46,767 nucleotides of DNA from Oscillatoriales cyanobacterium (GTDB taxonomy: Bacteria > Cyanobacteriota > Cyanobacteriia > Cyanobacteriales > Laspinemataceae): assembly GCA_011390955.1 (NCBI GenBank), contig JAABRM010000057.1, positions 1 through 46,767 of the forward strand, read 5' to 3'. Each line of letters begins with the position of its first letter. Positions within the stretch are counted from its first letter, which is position 1. The notes under the pieces were generated by a model. It did not search any database. It saw only the letters and a list, made by a program, of their open reading frames with translations, and was not told where the DNA came from. Positions 42,882-46,767 of the stretch are shown one piece after another. The translations under genes and the position numbers were made by a program.

Positions 42882-43215
42882 ACGCGGGGATATTGCTCTG
42901 GTACTTTTCCCAAATTCTCACCTCACTTCTGCTAAACCGCGACCTGCTTTAATCGTGCAAGCGGATGACTTACAAACAGGGTTATCTCAGATCATTGTGG
43001 CGATGATTACTAGCCAAATGTTTCGATCGGGGCATCCTAGTCGGGTGACAATTTTGCTCAGTTCTCCAGAGGGACAGCAGTCAGGTTTGCTAACAGATTC
43101 AGTTGTAATGACGGATAATTTGGCAACCATTATGCTTTCGGCAGTCGATCGCGTCATTGGTTCACTACCCATGACAGATATTGATACAGCATTGAAGCAT
43201 ACACTTGGGCTGTAG
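42856..43215 (+). CDS. mazF: MazF/PemK-family endoribonuclease toxin
   Basis: This 119-residue MazF fold has KRGDIALVLFPNSHLTSAKP and RPALIVQADDLQ with the conserved P-R-P; the second conserved block is SGLLTDSVVMTDNLATI and the end is AVDRVIGSLPMTDIDTALKH. It starts at ATG 42856 or the adjacent ATG 42859. Its gene overlaps the antitoxin gene, the standard arrangement for a sequence-specific mRNA interferase pair. Confidence 0.9.
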   Translation: MMQPKLTVKRGDIALVLFPNSHLTSAKPRPALIVQADDLQTGLSQIIVAMITSQMFRSGHPSRVTILLSSPEGQQSGLLTDSVVMTDNLATIMLSAVDRVIGSLPMTDIDTALKHTLGL

Positions 43216-43404
43216 TGAGGCAATGATTTGAGTCAGGACACAGCAATCTGTGTCCCTACAGGTTCTGCCTCTTTTCTCTGGGTTCTCTGTGTCTCTGTGG
43301 TAAAAGACCAAAATCTGGCTTATTTTGCGAATATTTTAGGGCGCAAACATTGCGCCCCTTAAAAGTAGTAAAGATTGTCGTAATTGTCGGAATTACTTTC
43401 CTGA

Positions 43405-45009
43405 TTACTTGCCTTTTTCCCCTCCATCTTCCGCTTGAATTTGTCGCACTGCGGTCAATGCGGAATAACTCACCCCAGCAGTTCCCTCCCCTGGGTGAGT
43501 AGAGTCTCCCACTAACCATAAATGCTGAATTGGGGTGCGAGTGGCAATGCCAAAAGGCCCAAAAGTTTTAATCCGTTGTCCCACTCCCCCAACAATTCCA
43601 TGTAGACGCCCGGTGTAGTGAGCAAAAGTGCGCGGTGTCGCCGCTTCTTGGTAAATGATTGTATCAGCATTGAGCTTAAAATATTGCCCTAACCGCTGAA
43701 TGGCTTTTTCCGTATAAGCTTGTTTTAAAGCTGCATAATCTGGGCAATTTTGCCACAGTTTTGGATCCGTAAAAGAAGAGGCGGTAATGGTAAATTTGCC
43801 GTCGGGGGCGCGACCATCCCCAGGTTTACTGACCGAAACAAATAGAGAATTATTTTCCCCAATAGTTTGCCTTGCGCCGATTTTTCCATCTTCTGCATAT
43901 TCATAGAGAAATTGCAGATGGGGGGGACAATTTTCGGGAATAGCTTCTTGAGTAACACCTAAATAAACCACATAAGCACCGGAAGCGGGGGGCAAGTTTT
44001 CCACTCGTTTTTGATACAGGTTTTGGAAAAAGCGATGCTGCGGATTGGTTTTATGTTCTGGGACAACGGAAGTTAACATTTTGACTAGGTTTTGTACCGG
44101 CACATTGGCGACAATACGATCGGCTTTTTCTGTCCAAATTTTGCCAGTTTTCTGGTTGCTAATTACCACACTTGATGCCCCATGTTGATCGATGTTGATT
44201 TCTTTGACTGTATGGCGCATAAATAGCTGACCGCCATATTTTTCTAAGCCTTCAACTAGGCGATCGCTCAACACTTGCATACTGCCTTTCAGATGAAACA
44301 GTCCTTGAGGAGATTGAGAAACTCCCAAGGCGGTGGCGGCATATAATAAGGCGGTTTCATTGGCATCAACTTGAGAATATAACTTCAGTTGTAAATCTAA
44401 AAAAGTTTTTAAGCGGTGATTCTTTTCTAAGCCAAATAATCGCAGGGCATCTAATACCGTCATTAAGGTAAAAGGGACGGTAATTAATGTGTCTGGTCGC
44501 AAGGCTTTGACTAATTGCCATATATCCCAACTATTGCGCGGCGGCAGTACCGGATCGCGGCCTTGAAATTGCCAACTAGCTTGAAATAATGTATCCATTA
44601 ATTGCCAAAAAGGTTGGCTACCGGGAAAGTGGCGATCGCGTTCTGCTTGCCATTTTTTTGGGTCGCGCCAAATATTAATTGGTTCGGTTTCTCCGGGTAA
44701 AAATACCGCACAAGCGGGATCGCAGTAGGTAGCTTCGGGCAGGTCAATTTCTAACTCCGAGAAAATACGGTGATGAATGCCTCCCGGTTCTAATCCTGCG
44801 ACTTGGGTTGCCCCTACATCAAAGGTAAATCCTTGGCGTTTGAAGGTAGAAGCACAGCCCCCAGGAGCGATCGCCTGGTCATAAATTCGCACTTGATAAC
44901 CCCGTTTGGCTAACAGTACACCTGCGGTTAACCCACCAATTCCTGCCCCAATCACGATCGCGGTTTTTTGATGATTCTCTGGGGGATGATTCTGTTGACT
45001 GTTGGCCAT
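43405..45009 (-). CDS. crtD: C-3',4' carotenoid desaturase CrtD
   Basis: This 534-residue FAD-dependent desaturase of the phytoene dehydrogenase family is used for myxol/myxoxanthophyll-type carotenoids in cyanobacteria. The dinucleotide motif IVIGAGIGGLTAGVLLAKRG is near 18-37, with APGGCASTFKRQGFTFDVGA downstream and the C-terminal WLVGDSTHPGEGTAGVSYSA FAD-binding block. The subfamily call (CrtD rather than CrtO or CrtH) rests on the overall sequence pattern. It is monocistronic; ATG start at 45009. Confidence 0.88.
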   Translation of the reverse strand: MANSQQNHPPENHQKTAIVIGAGIGGLTAGVLLAKRGYQVRIYDQAIAPGGCASTFKRQGFTFDVGATQVAGLEPGGIHHRIFSELEIDLPEATYCDPACAVFLPGETEPINIWRDPKKWQAERDRHFPGSQPFWQLMDTLFQASWQFQGRDPVLPPRNSWDIWQLVKALRPDTLITVPFTLMTVLDALRLFGLEKNHRLKTFLDLQLKLYSQVDANETALLYAATALGVSQSPQGLFHLKGSMQVLSDRLVEGLEKYGGQLFMRHTVKEINIDQHGASSVVISNQKTGKIWTEKADRIVANVPVQNLVKMLTSVVPEHKTNPQHRFFQNLYQKRVENLPPASGAYVVYLGVTQEAIPENCPPHLQFLYEYAEDGKIGARQTIGENNSLFVSVSKPGDGRAPDGKFTITASSFTDPKLWQNCPDYAALKQAYTEKAIQRLGQYFKLNADTIIYQEAATPRTFAHYTGRLHGIVGGVGQRIKTFGPFGIATRTPIQHLWLVGDSTHPGEGTAGVSYSALTAVRQIQAEDGGEKGK

Positions 45010-45101
45010 GAAATCAATCTTTACATTTGTTTACAATGTCGATTGTAGTTGATTTTTTCTCATGGCATAAGTCGCTTGGGGTGAATATTCCCCACAGATG
45101 C

Positions 45102-45121
45102 ACCACGGATGTGAATCCGTG
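45102..45121. repeat. CCACGGAT-GTGA-ATCCGTGG hairpin
   Basis: Perfect 8-bp stem with a 4-base loop between coaE and crtD, followed by no T-run. Short palindrome of unknown role. Confidence 0.6.
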
Positions 45122-45187
45122 GCTAGATGAGTTCGCGAATAGCGGACGAAAACAACACTATCAAGGGTTAACAACGGTTAACAAGGG

Positions 45188-45877
45188 TTAACGAGAAGAC
45201 TTACCCAAAGCCGCATCAATCTGTTGAACTAAATGATCCATTGTGGAGGAGTTGTCGAGTACCACGTCAGCTAGGGACGCTTTTTCGTCAATGGACATTT
45301 GGCTATCAATGCGGGCGATCGCTTGTTCTGCCGTCAGACCATCTCGTTTGATTAACCGCTCGATTTCTAAAGCCCGTGGCGCATAAACCACCCAAATTTC
45401 CGTGACTAAATCGGTCATTTTGGCTTCAAACAACAAGGGAACTACTAAAACAATTGGGGTTTGTGGTATTGGTTGAATTTTGCCATTATTTTTGGCTGGA
45501 GGTTGCTTGGGTGTGAGAATTTTATGGATTCCTTCGCGCAACCGACGCCGCACATAAGGATGAATCTGTTGCTCAATCCAATGCCTTTCTGCTGGGTTAT
45601 TAAAGATAATATTGCCGAGTTGTCCTCGATTCAAATTACCATCGTCAAGGAGAATACCTGTGCCGTAACGGTTGGCGATCGCCTTGAGTACCGGAGAACC
45701 GAGTTTCACTGCGTCGCGAGCAAAAATATCTGCATCAAATACTGGCAATTGGTGAACGGTTGCCAAATAGTCAGAAACGGTCGTTTTGCCGGTGCTGATG
45801 CCGCCGGTTAAACCAATGATTCGGGGTTGGGTGTTAGTGTATGTAGGCAAGGGTCTGGGATTGGCGATCGTGGTCAT
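45188..45877 (-). CDS. coaE: Dephospho-CoA kinase
   Basis: This 229-residue P-loop kinase performs the last step of coenzyme A synthesis, phosphorylating the 3'-hydroxyl of dephospho-CoA. The Walker A motif GLTGGISTGKTTV spans 22-34; PVFDADIFARD follows with the catalytic Asp, then IEQQIHPYVRRRLREG and VVPLLFEAKM. An 18-residue N-terminal extension precedes the P-loop. ATG start 45877. Confidence 0.95.
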   Translation of the reverse strand: MTTIANPRPLPTYTNTQPRIIGLTGGISTGKTTVSDYLATVHQLPVFDADIFARDAVKLGSPVLKAIANRYGTGILLDDGNLNRGQLGNIIFNNPAERHWIEQQIHPYVRRRLREGIHKILTPKQPPAKNNGKIQPIPQTPIVLVVPLLFEAKMTDLVTEIWVVYAPRALEIERLIKRDGLTAEQAIARIDSQMSIDEKASLADVVLDNSSTMDHLVQQIDAALGKSSR

Positions 45878-46187
45878 TAGTCAACTCCGCTTCAGTGACA
45901 TCACCACAAATAATATAGCTGGTCGTTGGCATACTCTAGAAACAGCCCAGATTCATGGTAATCCTGAATTAGATATAGGATGTTACCATTTTTAGGTGTT
46001 AACTGTTGGTAAAAATACAATTTGATTAATTTTTTTGATACCCCAGGAAGCGATCGCGGTGATTTTGATAATTTATTGCCCGAATGTCTCTGCGATCGCC
46101 ATGAATCGCCATAAATGAAGAATGCGATCGAACCCGCGCCCAATTTTGGCAAATTTTTTCAAAGTTTTTCAAATAACTAGGCATTGA
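45878..46187. other. 310-bp intergenic region, no supported gene
   Basis: An 83-codon minus-strand frame (45901-46152) starts with TTG and has no recognisable family or ribosome-binding site. A few HIP1 sites (for example 46052, 46093) are present. Confidence 0.5.
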
Positions 46188-46767
46188 CTAATTTTGATTA
46201 TCTTCTTGATTCCGCTGATTTAATAAAATATCCAATAACCGGGCGGTTTCGGTTCTTAATCCGACAATTTCTGCCTGTTGTAGATCCATCCGTTTAAATA
46301 GTTGATCTCGTTCTTCTTTTGCTTCGACTGAGACATTTGCTAAAGCTTGGACTACCCGCGCATTACTTTCGACTAGGCGATCGAGTCTTTGAATATCTTC
46401 TTGATGACGTTGAATATCTTCTTGATGACGTTGAATATCTTCTTGATGACGTTCTTGGGCCTCAAGGATTTTTTCTATTCGCCGATCGATTCTTTGAATA
46501 CTTTCATCGTGACGTTGACTTGCCTGAGCGTTTTGTTCTACAAGCCGCTCAAGTCTTTGAATATCTTCTTGATTACGTTGACTTGCCTGGTTGTTTTGTT
46601 CTACCAGCCGCTCAATTCTTTGAATATTTTCCTCGTGACGTTCTTGAGCCTCAAGGATTTTTTCTATTCGCCGATCGATTCTTTGAATACTTTCATCGTG
46701 ACGTACTTGAGCCTGGATATTGCAGGCGACCAAATCAGCCAACTGGCTTAATCTTTCATCTGTCCAA
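46188..46767 (-). CDS. Coiled-coil repeat protein, truncated by the window end
   Basis: The frame is open to the window edge (upstream codons read TDERLSQLADLV), so the start lies outside. The visible 190 residues are an almost continuous coiled coil made of repeats such as RHDESIQRIDRRIEKILEAQ (twice) and RHQEDIQ (three in a row). The tail RMDLQQAEIVGLRTETARLL ends at 46188. Repeats at 46389-46450 are 21 bp at the DNA level. Such short coiled-coil proteins are common in cyanobacteria; function unknown. Confidence 0.8.
   Translation of the reverse strand, partial: WTDERLSQLADLVACNIQAQVRHDESIQRIDRRIEKILEAQERHEENIQRIERLVEQNNQASQRNQEDIQRLERLVEQNAQASQRHDESIQRIDRRIEKILEAQERHQEDIQRHQEDIQRHQEDIQRLDRLVESNARVVQALANVSVEAKEERDQLFKRMDLQQAEIVGLRTETARLLDILLNQRNQEDNQN

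Noticed and set aside
45102-45121. tRNA or structured RNA around the CCACGGAT hairpin
   Set aside because: Only a single 8-bp stem; no cloverleaf or other conserved RNA elements.
45901-46152. 83-codon minus-strand frame downstream of the coiled-coil gene
   Set aside because: TTG start, no ribosome-binding site, no recognisable domain; left as intergenic.

Overview
The window looks like a chromosomal segment of a filamentous, Oscillatoriales-like cyanobacterium. The evidence is the very high density of the HIP1 octamer GCGATCGC and the lineage-specific genes: a fused thiO-thiG, psb34, a complex-C cofactor-assembly (CCB) protein, a DUF3155 protein, crtD and an SLH/OprB iron-uptake porin. The exact genus cannot be fixed from sequence reading alone. 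No rRNA, tRNA, CRISPR array or intact transposase was seen.

Layout. 1-5.9 kb: a tandem palindromic repeat abutting cimA, then a 2Fe-2S ferredoxin, thiO/thiG and a psb34 gene only 59 codons long. 6-8.8 kb: a Uma2 nuclease-like gene and a DUF4276 (TOPRIM-like) + RecF-like ATPase pair that resembles a defence module. 8.9-13.8 kb: a peroxiredoxin-like protein, then a divergent metal locus (iron-uptake porin versus znuA-znuC) with Fur/Zur-like palindromes; no znuB permease is present. 14.2-19.7 kb: a PD-(D/E)XK nuclease-like gene, then a Crp-family regulator divergent from a complete sulfate ABC importer (sbpA-cysT-cysW-cysA). 20-27.6 kb: two large surface/secreted protein genes, both visibly damaged by short repeat insertions (a TPS-domain/CHAT protease-like protein and a DUF4347/cadherin-like/RTX protein). 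28.1-32.7 kb: vapBC-like genes, then an AAA+ ATPase divergent from a DUF4157 protein, the latter two typical of extracellular contractile injection system loci. 32.7-36 kb: a repeat-rich island with tandem HIP1 arrays, two copies of a small overlapping gene pair (DUF6888/DUF6887-like), a BrnT/RHH pair and an orphan HicB-like gene. 36-46.8 kb: CCB protein, DUF3155, a GAF histidine kinase, a cNMP-binding protein, a four-Cys small protein divergent from a phage-like C5 DNA methyltransferase that carries a long overlapping ORF, a TPR remnant, a MazF-type pair, crtD, coaE and a truncated coiled-coil gene.

The main theme is mobile short repeats. A 20-bp palindrome (ATTCCCGC-N4-GCGGGAAT) occurs as a tandem array, inside MITE-like elements and inside a coding sequence, where half of it appears to have seeded an 18-bp tandem expansion. 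Other short elements sit in reading frames: in-frame in the peroxiredoxin and RTX genes, frame-breaking in the CHAT and DUF4347 genes. The most unusual coding signal is the 240-codon ORF embedded in the methyltransferase in a different frame, whose C-terminus carries a methyltransferase-like LTWTEWERLMGFP motif.
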